Assembly (NCBI RefSeq): GCF_024199905.1
Contig: NZ_JANAFB010000003.1
Location: forward strand, 98,317-162,316
DNA from: Rothia santali
GTDB lineage: Bacteria; Actinomycetota; Actinomycetes; Actinomycetales; Micrococcaceae
Length of the DNA: 64,000 bases
Reading direction: 5' to 3'
Each line of letters begins with the position of its first letter. The stretch's first letter is position 1. Shown in pieces: positions 39,465-49,517 of the stretch. The notes under the pieces were generated by a model. The model was not told the origin of the DNA and searched no databases. It saw only the letters and a program-made list of their open reading frames with translations. The translations under genes were made by a program, and so were the position numbers.

Positions 39465-39585
39465 CCCACCACCCCGGGGTGGAGGCTGTGATCTCGCTCG
39501 CTCACGCGCCGTCGCGCCGCCTCTGCCGCGGGGACCACGGCGGCCGCGCAGGCTCTCGCGACGCCGCTGGGCCCCGTCGGGTCCG

Positions 39586-39609
39586 GGGCCCGGAAGGCCT
39601 CCCGGGCCC
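39586..39609 (-). terminator. possible terminator hairpin after rlmN
   Basis: GGGCCCGG pairs with CCGGGCCC around 8 nt, 50 nt past the rlmN stop. A direct repeat of GCCCGGAAGGCCTC (near 39589 and 39621) overlaps it. Weaker than the other terminators here. Confidence 0.45.
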
Positions 39610-39658
39610 GGCTACCCTAAGCCCGGAAGGCCTCGCGAGGCCCGGCCGCTCCCGGGGC

Positions 39659-40834
39659 CTACGACGCCGCGGCGAGCTGCCCGCAGGCGCCGTCGATGTC
39701 GGAGCCGCGGGTGTCCCGGACCGTGGTCGGGATCCCGTGCGCCCGGAGACGCTCCACGAAGTTCTGCTCGACCCCGGGGCGCGACGCCGTCCACTTGGAC
39801 CCCGGCGTCGGGTTCAACGGGATCGGGTTCACGTGCACCCAGCCCCTCCCCCGCTGCGCGAGCTTCTTGCCCAGCAGGTCGGCGCGCCAGCCCTGGTCGT
39901 TGATGTCGCGGATCAGCGCGTACTCGATCGAGACGCGGCGGCCGGTCTCCCGGTAGTAGGCGTAGGCCGCGTCGAGGGTCTCGTCGACCTTCCAGCGGTT
40001 GTTGATCGGGATGAGCTCGTCGCGCAGCTCGTCGTCCGGCGCGTGCAGGGACAGCGCGAGCGTCACCGGCAGCTTCTCCCGGGTGAACTTCCGGATCGCG
40101 GGCTCCAGGCCGACCGTCGACATCGTGATGCCGCGCGCCGAGATGCCGAGCCCCTCGGGCGAGGAGTCGATGAGGCGGTGCACCGCGCCCAGGGAGGCCT
40201 TGTAGTTGGCCAGCGCCTCCCCCATGCCCATGAACACGATGTTGGACACCCGCAGCGGGCGGGTGGCCTCGGCGCCGTCCTCGGCGGCCTCCAGGCCCTG
40301 CATCTGCTTGAGCAGGCGGGCGCCGGCGACCACCTGCTCCACGATCTCGGCCGTGGAGAGGTTGCGGGTGAGGCCCGCCTGCCCGGTGGCGCAGAACGGG
40401 CAGTTCATGCCGCAGCCGGCCTGGGAGGAGATGCACATCGTGACGCGGTTGGAGTAGCGCATGATGACGGACTCCACCAGGGCGCCGTCGAACAGGCGGT
40501 GCACCGACTTCAGGGTCGCGCCGCCGTCGGCCTCGAGCGTCCGCACGGTGGTCAGCAGCGTCGGCATCGCGTCCGCGACCATCTGCTCCCGCGAGGCCGC
40601 CGGCAGGTCGGTCATCTGCTTGGGGTCGGTGATGAGGTGGTCGAAGTAGTGCTTCGACAGCTGGGTCGCCCGGAACGGCTGGTGGCCCAGCTCGCGCAGG
40701 AACTCCTTGCGGCCGGCCAGGTCGAAGTCGGCGATGTGCTTCGGCGGCTTCCCCCGGCGCGGGGCCTTGAGGATGATCTTGCCCGGCTCGGGCCGGGAGG
40801 TGATCTCCACGGGGGTGACGGTGCTTTCGGACAC
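39659..40834 (-). CDS. rlmN: 23S rRNA (adenine(2503)-C(2))-methyltransferase RlmN
   Basis: 391 residues, radical-SAM. The iron-sulfur motif is [11 protein letters not shown] (Cys141, Cys145, Cys148). [12 protein letters not shown] and [14 protein letters not shown] are SAM-binding blocks, and [15 protein letters not shown] is typical of RlmN. It methylates A2503 of 23S rRNA and A37 of some tRNAs. GTG start. It stands between the alpha operon and map on the same strand. Confidence 0.96.
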   Translation of the reverse strand: MSESTVTPVEITSRPEPGKIILKAPRRGKPPKHIADFDLAGRKEFLRELGHQPFRATQLSKHYFDHLITDPKQMTDLPAASREQMVADAMPTLLTTVRTLEADGGATLKSVHRLFDGALVESVIMRYSNRVTMCISSQAGCGMNCPFCATGQAGLTRNLSTAEIVEQVVAGARLLKQMQGLEAAEDGAEATRPLRVSNIVFMGMGEALANYKASLGAVHRLIDSSPEGLGISARGITMSTVGLEPAIRKFTREKLPVTLALSLHAPDDELRDELIPINNRWKVDETLDAAYAYYRETGRRVSIEYALIRDINDQGWRADLLGKKLAQRGRGWVHVNPIPLNPTPGSKWTASRPGVEQNFVERLRAHGIPTTVRDTRGSDIDGACGQLAAAS

Positions 40835-40880
40835 GGCTGCTGTTCCTTTGCGCGCTGGCGACGGTGTGTGTGGTGAGTGG

Positions 40881-41708
40881 TCACTCGGGGATGGGAGACA
40901 CCCTCACCCCGAGCTTGCCGAGCTCCTCGGCGCCGCCGTCCTCGGCGGTCAGGACCCAGATGCCGTCCCGGTGGAAGGCCACCGAGTGCTCCCACTGGCT
41001 GGCGCGGGAGCCGTCCACGGTCTTGACGGTCCAGTCGTCGTCCAGGACGACGGTCTCGATCGATCCTGTCACAAGCATGGGCTCGATCGCTAGGGCCATC
41101 CCCGCCTTCAGCCTGGGACCTCCCTCACGCGTGCTGTAGTTGGGCACGTCCGGGGCCATGTGCATCTCGCGCCCGATGCCGTGCCCCACGTAGTCCTCGA
41201 CGATCCCGTAGGTCTCCCCCGACTCCCTCCGCACGAAGGCCTCGACCGCCTCGCCGATCTCCCCCACCCGCTGGGCGGTGGCCGCCGCGGCGATCCCGTG
41301 CCACATGGCCGCCCGGGTCATCTCGGACAGCTCCCGGTCGGCAGCGGAGACCGGCCCGATCAGCGCGGTGCGGGCCGAGTCGCCGTGCCACCCGTCCACG
41401 ATCGCCCCGCCGTCGATCGAGATGATGTCGCCCTCCGTGAGCGTGTAGTCGCCCGGGATCCCGTGCACGACGACGTCGTTGGGCGAGGCGCAGATGGTCG
41501 CCGGGAACCCGTGGTAGCCCAGGAAGTTGGACGTCGCCCCGTGCTCCTCGAGCACCGCGCGGAAGGCGGCGTCGAGCTCCGCGGTGGAGACCCCCGCGGC
41601 GGCGGCGGCCACGGCGGCGTCCAGCGCCCGGGACGTCACGACGCCGGCGCGGGCCATGGTGCGCAGCTGCTCGTTGGTCTTGTACTCGATCTTTCGACGC
41701 CCGAACAT
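40881..41708 (-). CDS. map: type I methionine aminopeptidase
   Basis: 275 residues without an N-terminal zinc finger. Metal ligands lie in [18 protein letters not shown] (two Asp), [16 protein letters not shown] (His), [10 protein letters not shown] (Glu) and QWEHSVAF (Glu). It removes the start Met from new proteins. It lies 46 nt before rlmN and after a hairpin that ends secY-adk. Confidence 0.96.
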   Translation of the reverse strand: MFGRRKIEYKTNEQLRTMARAGVVTSRALDAAVAAAAAGVSTAELDAAFRAVLEEHGATSNFLGYHGFPATICASPNDVVVHGIPGDYTLTEGDIISIDGGAIVDGWHGDSARTALIGPVSAADRELSEMTRAAMWHGIAAAATAQRVGEIGEAVEAFVRRESGETYGIVEDYVGHGIGREMHMAPDVPNYSTREGGPRLKAGMALAIEPMLVTGSIETVVLDDDWTVKTVDGSRASQWEHSVAFHRDGIWVLTAEDGGAEELGKLGVRVSPIPE

Positions 41709-41766
41709 GGGTCTCGCTTTCGTGGAGGGGCTGGCGGCGGGGCCGGCGCGCCCGGTGGATAGAGCG

Positions 41767-41799
41767 GCGGCGGACCCCCTGGGTTCGGGGGCCCGCCGC
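41767..41799 (-). terminator. terminator hairpin after adk
   Basis: GCGGCGGACCCCC pairs with GGGGGCCCGCCGC (one mismatch) around a 7-nt loop, 25 nt past the adk stop. It separates secY-adk from map. Confidence 0.75.
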
Positions 41800-41824
41800 G
41801 GCAGGGTGTCTCAGGCGGAGCGCG

Positions 41825-42388
41825 TCAGCGGACCGCGCTCAGCAGACGCTCGGTCACCGCGTCGATCGAGCCGAGCCCGTCGACCTCGGAGACGAGCCCG
41901 CGGGAGGCGTAGAGGTCCACGATGGGGGCCGTCTCGCTGGCGTAGACGTCCAGGCGGTGCCGGATCACGTCCTCGGTGTCGTCGCTGCGGCCCTCCTGGA
42001 CGGCGCGGCCCAGCAGGCGCTGCACGAGCTCCTCGTTGTCCGCGGTCAGCAGCAGGACGCCGTCGAGCCTCTGGTCGAGCTCGGCCAGGATGCGGTCCAG
42101 CTCCTCGACCTGCGCGGTGTTGCGCGGGTAGCCGTCCAGCAGGAAGCCCTCGGAGGTGTCCTCCTGGCCCAGGCGGTCGCGGACCATGCGGTTGGTCACC
42201 GAGTCGGGCACGAGGTTGCCGGCGTCGATGTACTGCTTCGCCTCGCGGCCCAGCTCCGTCTCGCCCTTGATGTTGGCGCGGAAGATGTCGCCCGTGGAGA
42301 TCGCGGGGATGGAGAGCTCCTCGGAGATCCTCACGGCCTGGGTGCCTTTGCCGGCCCCGGGGGGCCCGATGATGAGCAGACGGTTCAT
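41825..42388 (-). CDS. adk: adenylate kinase, short-lid form
   Basis: 187 residues. P-loop LIIGPPGAGKGTQAVRISEE, AMP-site AISTGDIFRANI, and LLDGYPRNTAQVEELD. The lid is short and has no zinc cysteines, as in actinobacterial enzymes. It balances AMP, ADP and ATP. The start overlaps the secY stop by 4 nt, so the two are co-translated. Confidence 0.97.
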   Translation of the reverse strand: MNRLLIIGPPGAGKGTQAVRISEELSIPAISTGDIFRANIKGETELGREAKQYIDAGNLVPDSVTNRMVRDRLGQEDTSEGFLLDGYPRNTAQVEELDRILAELDQRLDGVLLLTADNEELVQRLLGRAVQEGRSDDTEDVIRHRLDVYASETAPIVDLYASRGLVSEVDGLGSIDAVTERLLSAVR

Positions 42389-43695
42389 CGCAGAAGTCCT
42401 TCGTAGTGTCGTTGTTGTAGCTGGGCGTCGATCTGCTTGATGGTGTCGAGTCCGACGCCGACCACGATCAGCAGCGAGGTGCCGCCGAACGGGAAGTTCT
42501 GGTTCGCATCCACCAGGACCAGCGCGATGAGCGGGATCATGGCGACGATGCCGAGGTACAGCGAGCCCGGCAGCGTGATGCGGTAGAGCACGTAGCTCAG
42601 GTAGCGCTCCGTGGGACGGCCCGCGCGGATGCCCGGGATGAAGCCGCCGTAGCGCTTCATGTTGTCCGAGACCTCCTGCGGGTTGAAGGTGATCGAGGCG
42701 TAGAAGTAGCTGAAGCCCACGATCAGCAGGAAGTAGGCGACCATGTAGATCGGGTGGTCGCCGCTGACCAGGTAGGTGCTGATCCAGTTGACCCAGGCCG
42801 GCGGGGCGGTGCCGTCGGACGGGGTGTTGAACTCGGCCAGCAGGCCCGGCAGCATCAGCAGCGACGACGCGAAGATCACCGGGATCACGCCGGACATGTT
42901 GACCTTCAGCGGGATGTAGGTGGTGGTCCCGCCGATGGTGCGCCGGCCGATCATGCGCTTGGCGTACTGCACGGGGATGCGCCGCTGCGACTGCTCGACG
43001 AAGACGACCGCGATGATGACCAGCAGGCCGACCAGCAGGATGCCGGCGAAGACCGCCCAGCCCTGGGTGCGGAAGATGTCGCCCAGCGCCGAGGGGAAGG
43101 AGGCGGCGATCGAGGTGAAGATCAGCAGGGACATGCCGTTGCCGACGCCCTTCTCCGTGATCTGCTCACCCAGCCACATGATGATGCCGGTGCCCGCGGT
43201 CAGGGTGAAGATCAGCAGGACGATCATGAGGATCGAGTCGTCCGGGATGATCGGCAGCGGGCAGTTCCCCAGCAGGGTCCCGGAGCGGGCCAGCGAGATG
43301 ATCGTGGTGGCGTTCAGCATCGCCAGGCCGATCGTCAGGTAGCGGGTGTACTGGGTCAGCTTCTGCTGGCCCTGGCCGCCCTCCTGGTGCAGCTCCTGGA
43401 ACCTCGGGATCACCACGCGCAGCAGCTGCACGATGATCGACGCCGTGATGTAGGGCATCACGCCCAGCGCGAAGATGGACAGCTGCAGCAGCGCCCCGCC
43501 GCTGAAGAGGTTGACCATGTCGTAGATGCCGCCGGTGGTGCCGCCGAGGGCGAGGCACTGCTGGACGTTGCCGTAGTCGACCCCGGGCGCGGGGATGAAC
43601 GTCCCGGCGCGGTAGATCACGATGATCGCGAGGGTGAACAGCAGCTTGTTCCGCAGGTCAGGGGTCTTGAACGCCCGTCCGAAAGCGCTGAGCAC
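42385..43695 (-). CDS. secY: protein translocase subunit SecY
   Basis: About 436 residues with ten membrane helices, starting VLSAFGRAFKTPDLRNKLLF. The plug region FSGGALLQLSIFALGVMPYI, the FVEQSQRRIPVQYAKR loop and GFIPGIRAGRPTERYLSYVL are SecY signatures. It forms the protein-export channel with SecE/G. The open frame runs 62 codons further up, but GTG 43695 with AGGAGG just before it is the likely start. It is separated from rplO by a terminator, so secY-adk has its own promoter. Confidence 0.97.
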   Translation of the reverse strand: MLSAFGRAFKTPDLRNKLLFTLAIIVIYRAGTFIPAPGVDYGNVQQCLALGGTTGGIYDMVNLFSGGALLQLSIFALGVMPYITASIIVQLLRVVIPRFQELHQEGGQGQQKLTQYTRYLTIGLAMLNATTIISLARSGTLLGNCPLPIIPDDSILMIVLLIFTLTAGTGIIMWLGEQITEKGVGNGMSLLIFTSIAASFPSALGDIFRTQGWAVFAGILLVGLLVIIAVVFVEQSQRRIPVQYAKRMIGRRTIGGTTTYIPLKVNMSGVIPVIFASSLLMLPGLLAEFNTPSDGTAPPAWVNWISTYLVSGDHPIYMVAYFLLIVGFSYFYASITFNPQEVSDNMKRYGGFIPGIRAGRPTERYLSYVLYRITLPGSLYLGIVAMIPLIALVLVDANQNFPFGGTSLLIVVGVGLDTIKQIDAQLQQRHYEGLLR

Positions 43696-43880
43696 ATGGC
43701 CTCCTGTAGAAAGTCTTGGTGAGTGCGAACCCGGCGGTACGCGCCGGTCGGCGGCGGCGTCGGGCTCTGGGCATCCCTGGGTTAGTCTAGCCGGTCGCGG
43801 CCCGAGGGCCACCCAAGGGATGGCCGCAGGCGGGGCGCGTTCCCGGCGCGGACGCCCGCGCGGGACCGCCCGAAACGGCA

Positions 43881-43919
43881 CAGAGGCCCCCGCCCAGCGA
43901 ACGTGGGAAGGGGCCTCTG
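43881..43919 (-). terminator. terminator hairpin after rplO (end of spc operon)
   Basis: CAGAGGCCCC pairs with GGGGCCTCTG, extended by partly paired CGCCCA/TGGGAA, 42 nt past the rplO stop. Confidence 0.8.
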
Positions 43920-43960
43920 CGAGTGAGGAGGGCGTCCCGGGGAACCGGGACGGGCCGTCC

Positions 43961-44437
43961 TTACTGGGCGGTCGCCGTCGCGGTGCCGCCGGCGGCCTCG
44001 ATCTTCTCCACCGCGGAGGCGGAGAACTTGTCCACGGTGACGTTGACCTTGACGGTCAGCTCACCCTGGCCGAGGACCTTGACGGGCTGGTTCTTGCGGA
44101 CCGCGCCCTTGGCCACGAGCGACTCGACGGTCACGTCGCCGCCCTCGGGGAACAGCTCCGAGAGGCGATCCAGGTTGACCACCTGGAACTCCACGCGGAA
44201 CGGGTTCTTGAAGCCGCGCAGCTTCGGAAGGCGCATGTACAGCGGAAGCTGCCCGCCCTCGAAGCCGGCACGGACCTGGTAGCGGGCCTTGGTGCCCTTG
44301 GTGCCGCGGCCTGCGGTCTTGCCCTTGGATCCCTCGCCGCGACCCACGCGGGTCTTGGCCTTGCGGGAGCCGGGGGCGGGACGCAGGTCGTGGACCTTGA
44401 TGGTCGAGCCGTTCTGCTCTTCGTTGGTGTCTGCCAT
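43961..44437 (-). CDS. rplO: 50S ribosomal protein L15
   Basis: 158 residues: [40 protein letters not shown] and a C-terminal Ala/Thr-rich end. A late assembly protein of the large subunit. It lies 2 nt after rpmD and closes the spc operon. Confidence 0.97.
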   Translation of the reverse strand: MADTNEEQNGSTIKVHDLRPAPGSRKAKTRVGRGEGSKGKTAGRGTKGTKARYQVRAGFEGGQLPLYMRLPKLRGFKNPFRVEFQVVNLDRLSELFPEGGDVTVESLVAKGAVRKNQPVKVLGQGELTVKVNVTVDKFSASAVEKIEAAGGTATATAQ

Positions 44438-44439
44438 GG

Positions 44440-44649
44440 TTACTTGACCTCCTCAACCTTCACGAGGTGAGCGACGGTGTTGACCATGCCGCAGGTGACC
44501 GGGTCGGCGGTGCGAACCACCTTGTTGCCCGGGCGCTTGAGACCCAGCGAACGCAGGGTGTCGCGCATGTTCTGCTTCTGGCCAACGTAGGACTTGAGCT
44601 GCGTGATCTCCAGCTGTGCATCGCTGGGCTGAATACGCTTACCGGTCAT
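44440..44649 (-). CDS. rpmD: 50S ribosomal protein L30
   Basis: 69 residues: [32 protein letters not shown] and [16 protein letters not shown] match L30. Start overlaps the rpsE stop by 1 nt. Confidence 0.96.
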   Translation of the reverse strand: MTGKRIQPSDAQLEITQLKSYVGQKQNMRDTLRSLGLKRPGNKVVRTADPVTCGMVNTVAHLVKVEEVK

Positions 44650-45365
44650 TACGCACCTGCCTTTTCGCTACGCATCAGGTAGGCCGGGATGACCTCGTCC
44701 TGCGGCAGGCCACGGCGCGCGGCGACGGAGACGGGCTCCTCCAGCTGGCGCAGGGCCTCGACCGTTGCGTGCACGATGTTGATCTGGTTCGAGGAACCGA
44801 GGGACTTCGAGAGCACGTCGTGGATGCCGGCGCACTCGAGCACCGCGCGGACCGGACCACCGGCGATCACACCGGTACCGGCCGTGGCCGGACGCAGCAT
44901 GACGACGCCGGCGGCAGCCTCGCCCTGCACGCGGTGCGGGACGGTGCGGTCCTCGATGCGGGGGACGCGGAAGAAGTTCTTCTTCGCCTCCTCCACGCCC
45001 TTGGCGATGGCCGAGGGAACTTCCTTGGCCTTGCCGTAGCCGACGCCCACCAGGCCGTTGCCGTCGCCGACGACGACCAGTGCGGTGAAGCTGAAGCGAC
45101 GGCCGCCCTTGACGACCTTCGAGACGCGGTTGATGGTCACCACGCGCTCGATGTACTTGTCCTTCTCCTCGTCGCGCCCGCCGCGGCCACCACGGCCGCC
45201 GCGGTCGCCACCGCGCTCGTTGCGGCCGCGGCCGCCACGCTCGTTACGGCCGCCACGGCGGTCGTCGCGCTGCTGGGAGTTCTGGTTCTGGTTCTCGGCG
45301 GACTCGGGTGCAGCGTTGTTCTCTGCCACCTGGGTCTCCTTCTCGTTTGCGGTCTGCTCGCTCAC
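44649..45365 (-). CDS. rpsE: 30S ribosomal protein S5 with RGG-rich N-terminal extension
   Basis: 238 residues. The S5 body starts near 70 ([53 protein letters not shown]). The first ~68 residues are extra: an acidic Gln/Asn/Glu-rich stretch, then Arg-Gly-Gly repeats at ~37-64 ([18 protein letters not shown]). S5 lines the mRNA entry site of the 30S and affects accuracy. S3 in this window has a similar Arg/Gly-rich tail. GTG start; overlaps rplR by 4 nt. Confidence 0.97.
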   Translation of the reverse strand: MSEQTANEKETQVAENNAAPESAENQNQNSQQRDDRRGGRNERGGRGRNERGGDRGGRGGRGGRDEEKDKYIERVVTINRVSKVVKGGRRFSFTALVVVGDGNGLVGVGYGKAKEVPSAIAKGVEEAKKNFFRVPRIEDRTVPHRVQGEAAAGVVMLRPATAGTGVIAGGPVRAVLECAGIHDVLSKSLGSSNQINIVHATVEALRQLEEPVSVAARRGLPQDEVIPAYLMRSEKAGA

Positions 45366-45721
45366 AGGGCCAAACCACCTTCCCGGGCGCCATCAGCAAC
45401 AGCGGCCACACGGCCGTGGTACTTGTTGCCGCCACGATCGAATACGACGGACTCGACGCCGGCAGCCTTGGCGCGCTCGGCGATCAGCTCGCCGACCCGC
45501 TTGGCCTTCCCGGTCTTGTCCAGTTCTGCGGAGCGCAGCTCGGCCTCGAGGGTCGACGCCGACGCCAGGGTGTGGCCCTGGGAGTCGTCGATGACCTGCA
45601 CGAACATGTGCTGGGTCGAGCGGAACACCGAGAGGCGGGGACGAGCGGCGGTGCCGTTGATGTGCTTGCGAACGCGCGTGTGGCGGCGCTTGCGAGCGAC
45701 AGTCTTCGTCTTCTGGGACAT
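45362..45721 (-). CDS. rplR: 50S ribosomal protein L18
   Basis: 119 residues: [40 protein letters not shown] and the C-terminal [17 protein letters not shown]. It binds 5S rRNA. It lies 2 nt after rplF. Confidence 0.97.
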   Translation of the reverse strand: MSQKTKTVARKRRHTRVRKHINGTAARPRLSVFRSTQHMFVQVIDDSQGHTLASASTLEAELRSAELDKTGKAKRVGELIAERAKAAGVESVVFDRGGNKYHGRVAAVADGAREGGLAL

Positions 45722-45723
45722 GA

Positions 45724-46260
45724 TTACTTACCAGCCTTTCCGACCTTGCGGCGGATCTGCTCGCCCGCGTAGCGGACACCCTTGCCCTTGTAGGGGTCGG
45801 GAGCACGGAGGCCGCGGATGTTGGAGGCAACCTGGCCGACCTGCTGCTTGTTGATTCCGGACACGGTGAGCTTGTTGTTGCCCTCCACGGTGAAGGTGAT
45901 CCCCTCGGGGGCCTTGACCGAGACCGGGTGGCTGTAGCCCAGCGCGAACTCGAGATCGTTGCCCTTGGCGAGCACACGGTAACCGGTGCCCACGATCTCC
46001 ATCTTCTTGGAGTAGCCCTCCGAGACGCCGATGATCATGTTGTTGATCAGGGTCCGGGACAGGCCGTGCAGCGAGCGGGACTCGCGCTCGTCGTCCGGGC
46101 GGGAGACGGTGATGGTGTTCTCCTCGAGGGAGACGCTGATCGGGGAGGCGATCTCCTGGGTGAGCTCACCCTTGGACCCCTTCACGGTCACCGCGGATCC
46201 GTCGATCGAGACCTCAACGCCGTTCGGCACCGAGATGGGGAGACGTCCAATACGTGACAT
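45724..46260 (-). CDS. rplF: 50S ribosomal protein L6
   Basis: 178 residues: [39 protein letters not shown] and the C-terminal [19 protein letters not shown]. It lies near the GTPase centre. 27 nt after rpsH. Confidence 0.98.
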   Translation of the reverse strand: MSRIGRLPISVPNGVEVSIDGSAVTVKGSKGELTQEIASPISVSLEENTITVSRPDDERESRSLHGLSRTLINNMIIGVSEGYSKKMEIVGTGYRVLAKGNDLEFALGYSHPVSVKAPEGITFTVEGNNKLTVSGINKQQVGQVASNIRGLRAPDPYKGKGVRYAGEQIRRKVGKAGK

Positions 46261-46287
46261 TATTCTCTTCCTTTCTCTGGTGCCCGA

Positions 46288-46686
46288 CTACCAGACGTAG
46301 GCGAGGACTTCCCCGCCGACACCCTTGCTCGAGGCCTGCTTGTCGGTGAGCAGTCCAGAGGAGGTCGACAGGATGGCGATGCCGAGCCCACCGAAAACCT
46401 GGGGCAGGTTGGTGGACTTCGCGTAGACGCGAAGGCCCGGCTTGGAGATGCGGCGGACCCCGACGATGGAGGTCTCGCGGTTCGGACCGAACTTGAGGTC
46501 CAGGGTCAGGGTCTTGCCGACCTGAGCCTCTTCCTCGCGCCAGTCCTTGATGTAGCCCTCGGCCTTGAGGATCGAGGCGATCCGGGACTTGAGCTTGGAG
46601 AACGGCATCGACACGGTGTCGTGGTGAGCCGAGTTCGCGTTGCGCAGACGCGTCAGCATGTCTGCGACGGGATCTGTCATGGTCAT
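46288..46686 (-). CDS. rpsH: 30S ribosomal protein S8
   Basis: 132 residues from [18 protein letters not shown]; the C-terminus [20 protein letters not shown] is the conserved S8 block. It organises the central domain of 16S rRNA and in many bacteria represses its own operon. The frame is open further upstream, but ATG 46686 gives the family start. The 70-nt gap to rplE has no rpsN, which often sits here. Confidence 0.97.
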   Translation of the reverse strand: MTMTDPVADMLTRLRNANSAHHDTVSMPFSKLKSRIASILKAEGYIKDWREEEAQVGKTLTLDLKFGPNRETSIVGVRRISKPGLRVYAKSTNLPQVFGGLGIAILSTSSGLLTDKQASSKGVGGEVLAYVW

Positions 46687-46756
46687 GTGGGCACGTGCCC
46701 TTCCTCGGAGCGGTTTCCGGCCGGCGTCGTGCGACGGCGGCGGACCTGCGCCGTAG

Positions 46757-47320
46757 TTAGTTGGTGGTCTTGAAGGGGAAGCCGAGCGCCTTGAGCAGCG
46801 CGCGACCCTCGTCGTCGGACTTGGCGGTGGTGACCACGGTGATGTCCATGCCACGGACGCGGTCGATCGCGTCCTGGTCGATCTCGTGGAACACCGACTG
46901 CTCGGTCAGGCCGAAGGTGTAGTTGCCGTTGCCGTCGAACTGGCGGTCCGAGAGGCCGCGGAAGTCGCGGATTCGGGGCAGCGCCAGCGAGACGAGGCGG
47001 TCCAGGAACTCCCACATGCGCTCGCCGCGCAGGGTGGTGTGGCAGCCGATGGGCTGGCCCTCGCGGAGCTTGAACTGCGCGATGGACTTCTTGGCCTTCG
47101 ACACCTGGGGCTTCTGACCGGTGATGGCGGTCAGGTCGCGCACGGCGAAGTCGATGAGCTTGGAGTCGCGCGCGGCTTCTCCGACGCCCATGTTGACGAC
47201 GACCTTGACGAGCTTCGGCGTCTGCATGGGGTTCTGGTACTCGAACTGCTCACGCAGGGCCGGGGCGACCTCGTCCTGGAACTTGGCCTTCAGGCGGGGG
47301 GTGATCTTCGTATCGGTCAT
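46757..47320 (-). CDS. rplE: 50S ribosomal protein L5
   Basis: 187 residues: [32 protein letters not shown], and [20 protein letters not shown]. It binds 5S rRNA and touches the P-site tRNA. Its start overlaps the rplX stop by 1 nt. Confidence 0.98.
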   Translation of the reverse strand: MTDTKITPRLKAKFQDEVAPALREQFEYQNPMQTPKLVKVVVNMGVGEAARDSKLIDFAVRDLTAITGQKPQVSKAKKSIAQFKLREGQPIGCHTTLRGERMWEFLDRLVSLALPRIRDFRGLSDRQFDGNGNYTFGLTEQSVFHEIDQDAIDRVRGMDITVVTTAKSDDEGRALLKALGFPFKTTN

Positions 47321-47655
47321 TAGAGGTCCTTACCCGAGCTCTTGGACACGCGCACGCGGACGGTGCGGTCGCGCCCGTTGCGCTCGACGGTCTCTTCGCG
47401 GTAGCCAACGCGGCTGGGCTTGTTGGTCTCGGGATCGACGATCGCGACGTTGGACGCGTGGATCGCTGCCTCGACCTTCTGGATGCCGCCGCCGTCACCG
47501 GTGTTCGGGTTGGCCTTGGTGTGCTTGGTGACCACCTTGACGCCCTCGACGATGACGCGGTTGGTCTCAGGGATGACCTTCAGGACCTTGCCCTGCTTGC
47601 CCTTGTCGGTGCCAGAGATGACCTGAACCAGGTCACCGCTCTTGATCTTGGCCAT
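47320..47655 (-). CDS. rplX: 50S ribosomal protein L24
   Basis: 111 residues: [20 protein letters not shown] is the KOW motif; [17 protein letters not shown] follows. An assembly initiator of the large subunit. It lies 3 nt after rplN. Confidence 0.97.
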   Translation of the reverse strand: MAKIKSGDLVQVISGTDKGKQGKVLKVIPETNRVIVEGVKVVTKHTKANPNTGDGGGIQKVEAAIHASNVAIVDPETNKPSRVGYREETVERNGRDRTVRVRVSKSSGKDL

Positions 47656-47658
47656 GAG

Positions 47659-48030
47659 TTAGAGCACCTCCGGAGCAAGCGAGATGATCTTCATGAACTT
47701 CTTGTCGCGCAGCTCGCGCCCGACGGGCCCGAAGATGCGGGTGCCGCGGGGGTCGCCGTCGGTGTTCTTGAGGATCACTGCCGAGTTCTCATCGAACTTG
47801 ATGTACGAGCCGTCCTGACGACGGACCGACTTCTTGGTACGGACGACGACCGCCTTGACGACGTCGCCCTTCTTGACGTTTCCGCCGGGAATTGCATCCT
47901 TGACGGTGGCGACGATGATGTCGCCGATGCCTGCGTAGCGACGGCCGGAGCCACCGAGGACACGAATGGTAAGGATTTCCTTAGCACCCGTGTTGTCGGC
48001 GACCTTGAGCCGTGACTCCTGCTGAATCAC
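47659..48030 (-). CDS. rplN: 50S ribosomal protein L14
   Basis: 123 residues with GTG start: [40 protein letters not shown], and [19 protein letters not shown]. It forms an intersubunit bridge. First gene of the spc operon, separated from rpsQ by 469 bp containing a terminator. Confidence 0.98.
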   Translation of the reverse strand: MIQQESRLKVADNTGAKEILTIRVLGGSGRRYAGIGDIIVATVKDAIPGGNVKKGDVVKAVVVRTKKSVRRQDGSYIKFDENSAVILKNTDGDPRGTRIFGPVGRELRDKKFMKIISLAPEVL

Positions 48031-48436
48031 TGATGTACTCCTGTCGTCTCACCGGTTCTCACGCCGCAGTCGGACTGGATCGTCCGCGCTGAACGCCGTG
48101 GGCCTTGTGGAACAGTTGATCGGGGTTGATTGACGCGCCGGGCCCGTCGGATGGGAGCATCCGGGGGTTAGCGGCCACGCCTGGGACCCGCCATGCCAGG
48201 AACATCTGGTCCCGCGACGAGCGGGCGAATGCGCCCGTGGGTAGCGGCATTATGCACTGGCACGGAAGATCCGTGGTGACGAGCGGGCCCGATGGACCCA
48301 CACAAAGACAAGACTTTACCACAGCCCGGGCGTGTCCGACAGGCCGCGATCGCCGGATCGGCGGGGTTCGCGGCTTGATCTCGCTCACGCCGCGGCGCGT
48401 CCGGGCACGCCCCTCCCCCGGCGTCGCCGGACGCGG
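48031..48436 (-). other. spc-operon leader/promoter region, no gene
   Basis: About 400 bp between the S10-operon terminator and rplN. On the minus strand a CATAAT box (near 48250) and an AT-rich stretch TTGTCTTTGTGTG (near 48300-48312) are the best promoter hints, but no convincing -35/-10 pair with normal spacing could be fixed. No small ORF with coding features is seen. Confidence 0.45.
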
Positions 48437-48474
48437 CGAGGGCCCCTCCCGCCGGGTGGCGGAAGGGGCCCTCG
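48437..48474 (-). terminator. terminator hairpin after rpsQ (end of S10 operon)
   Basis: CGAGGGCCCCTCCCGCC pairs with GGCGGAAGGGGCCCTCG (one mismatch) around GGGT, 26 nt past the rpsQ stop. Confidence 0.85.
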
Positions 48475-48499
48475 TGATCAGCCGAGCTGACGATCCGGC

Positions 48500-48772
48500 C
48501 TACTTGGCCTTCTCGACGATCTCGACGATGCGCCAGCGCTTGCCGGCGGACAGCGGCCGGGTCTCCATGATGCGCACGAGGTCGCCGATGCCGGCGGCGT
48601 TCTGCTCATCGTGGACCTTGACCTTGGTGCTGCGGCGCATGACCTTGCCGTAGAGGCCGTGCGTGACGTGATCCTCGACCTGGACGACGACGGTCTTGTC
48701 CATCTTGTCGGACACCACGTAGCCGCGGCGGGTCTTGCGGAGATTGCGCTCTTCCGACTTCACTTCACTCAC
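48500..48772 (-). CDS. rpsQ: 30S ribosomal protein S17
   Basis: 90 residues, GTG start: [40 protein letters not shown], and the C-terminal [16 protein letters not shown]. It binds 16S rRNA early in assembly. Overlaps rpmC by 4 nt and ends the S10 operon. Confidence 0.98.
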   Translation of the reverse strand: MSEVKSEERNLRKTRRGYVVSDKMDKTVVVQVEDHVTHGLYGKVMRRSTKVKVHDEQNAAGIGDLVRIMETRPLSAGKRWRIVEIVEKAK

Positions 48773-49098
48773 TTGGCATCACCTTCGGTAGCGTTGGCCT
48801 TCTCAGCCTTCTTCGCTGCCTTAGCAGCTTTCTTGTCGGCCTTCTTGTCCGAAGCCTCGACCTCTGCCACCTCGGCCTCCGGGCGAATGCCCAGCTCGCG
48901 CTCGCGCATCACGGTGTAGATGCGCGCGATGTCGCGCTTGACGGCCTGGAAGCGACCCGAGTTCTGCAGCTGACCGGTGGCCTTCTGGAAACGGAGGTTG
49001 AACAGCTCCTCCTTAGACGAACGCAGCTTCTCAACGAGAGCGTTGTTGTCCAGTTCCTCGAGCTGCTCGAGCGAGAGATCCTTGGATCCTACTGCCAT
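48769..49098 (-). CDS. rpmC: 50S ribosomal protein L29 with Lys/Ala-rich tail
   Basis: 109 residues. The L29 core is ~1-75 ([40 protein letters not shown]). The rest is a Lys/Ala/Glu tail ([16 protein letters not shown]). L29 sits at the polypeptide exit site. It lies 2 nt after rplP. Confidence 0.96.
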   Translation of the reverse strand: MAVGSKDLSLEQLEELDNNALVEKLRSSKEELFNLRFQKATGQLQNSGRFQAVKRDIARIYTVMRERELGIRPEAEVAEVEASDKKADKKAAKAAKKAEKANATEGDAK

Positions 49099-49100
49099 TT

Positions 49101-49517
49101 CTATTCACCACCTTCGCGACGCACGATGCGTGCCTTCATCGGGAGCTTGTGGATCGCGAGGCGCAGGGCCTCGCGTGCCACGTCGTCGTTCACGCCGGCG
49201 AGCTCGAAGAGCACGCGACCCGGCTTGACGTTGGCAACCCACCACTCCGGCGAGCCCTTACCGGAACCCATGCGGGTCTCGGCGGGCTTCTTGGTCAGCG
49301 GGCGATCCGGGTAGATGTTGATCCAGACCTTGCCGCCACGCTTGATGTAGCGGGTCATGGCAATACGAGCTGCCTCGATCTGGCGGTTGGTCACGTATGC
49401 AGGAGCCAGCGCCTGGACGCCCCACTCGCCGAAGGACACGGTGGTCCCGCCCTTGGCGACGCCGGTGCGCTTGGGGTGGTGCTGCTTGCGGTACTTAACG
49501 CGACGGGGAATCAGCAT
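49101..49517 (-). CDS. rplP: 50S ribosomal protein L16
   Basis: 138 residues: [40 protein letters not shown] and [20 protein letters not shown]. It helps build the A site. It directly follows rpsC with no gap. Confidence 0.98.
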   Translation of the reverse strand: MLIPRRVKYRKQHHPKRTGVAKGGTTVSFGEWGVQALAPAYVTNRQIEAARIAMTRYIKRGGKVWINIYPDRPLTKKPAETRMGSGKGSPEWWVANVKPGRVLFELAGVNDDVAREALRLAIHKLPMKARIVRREGGE

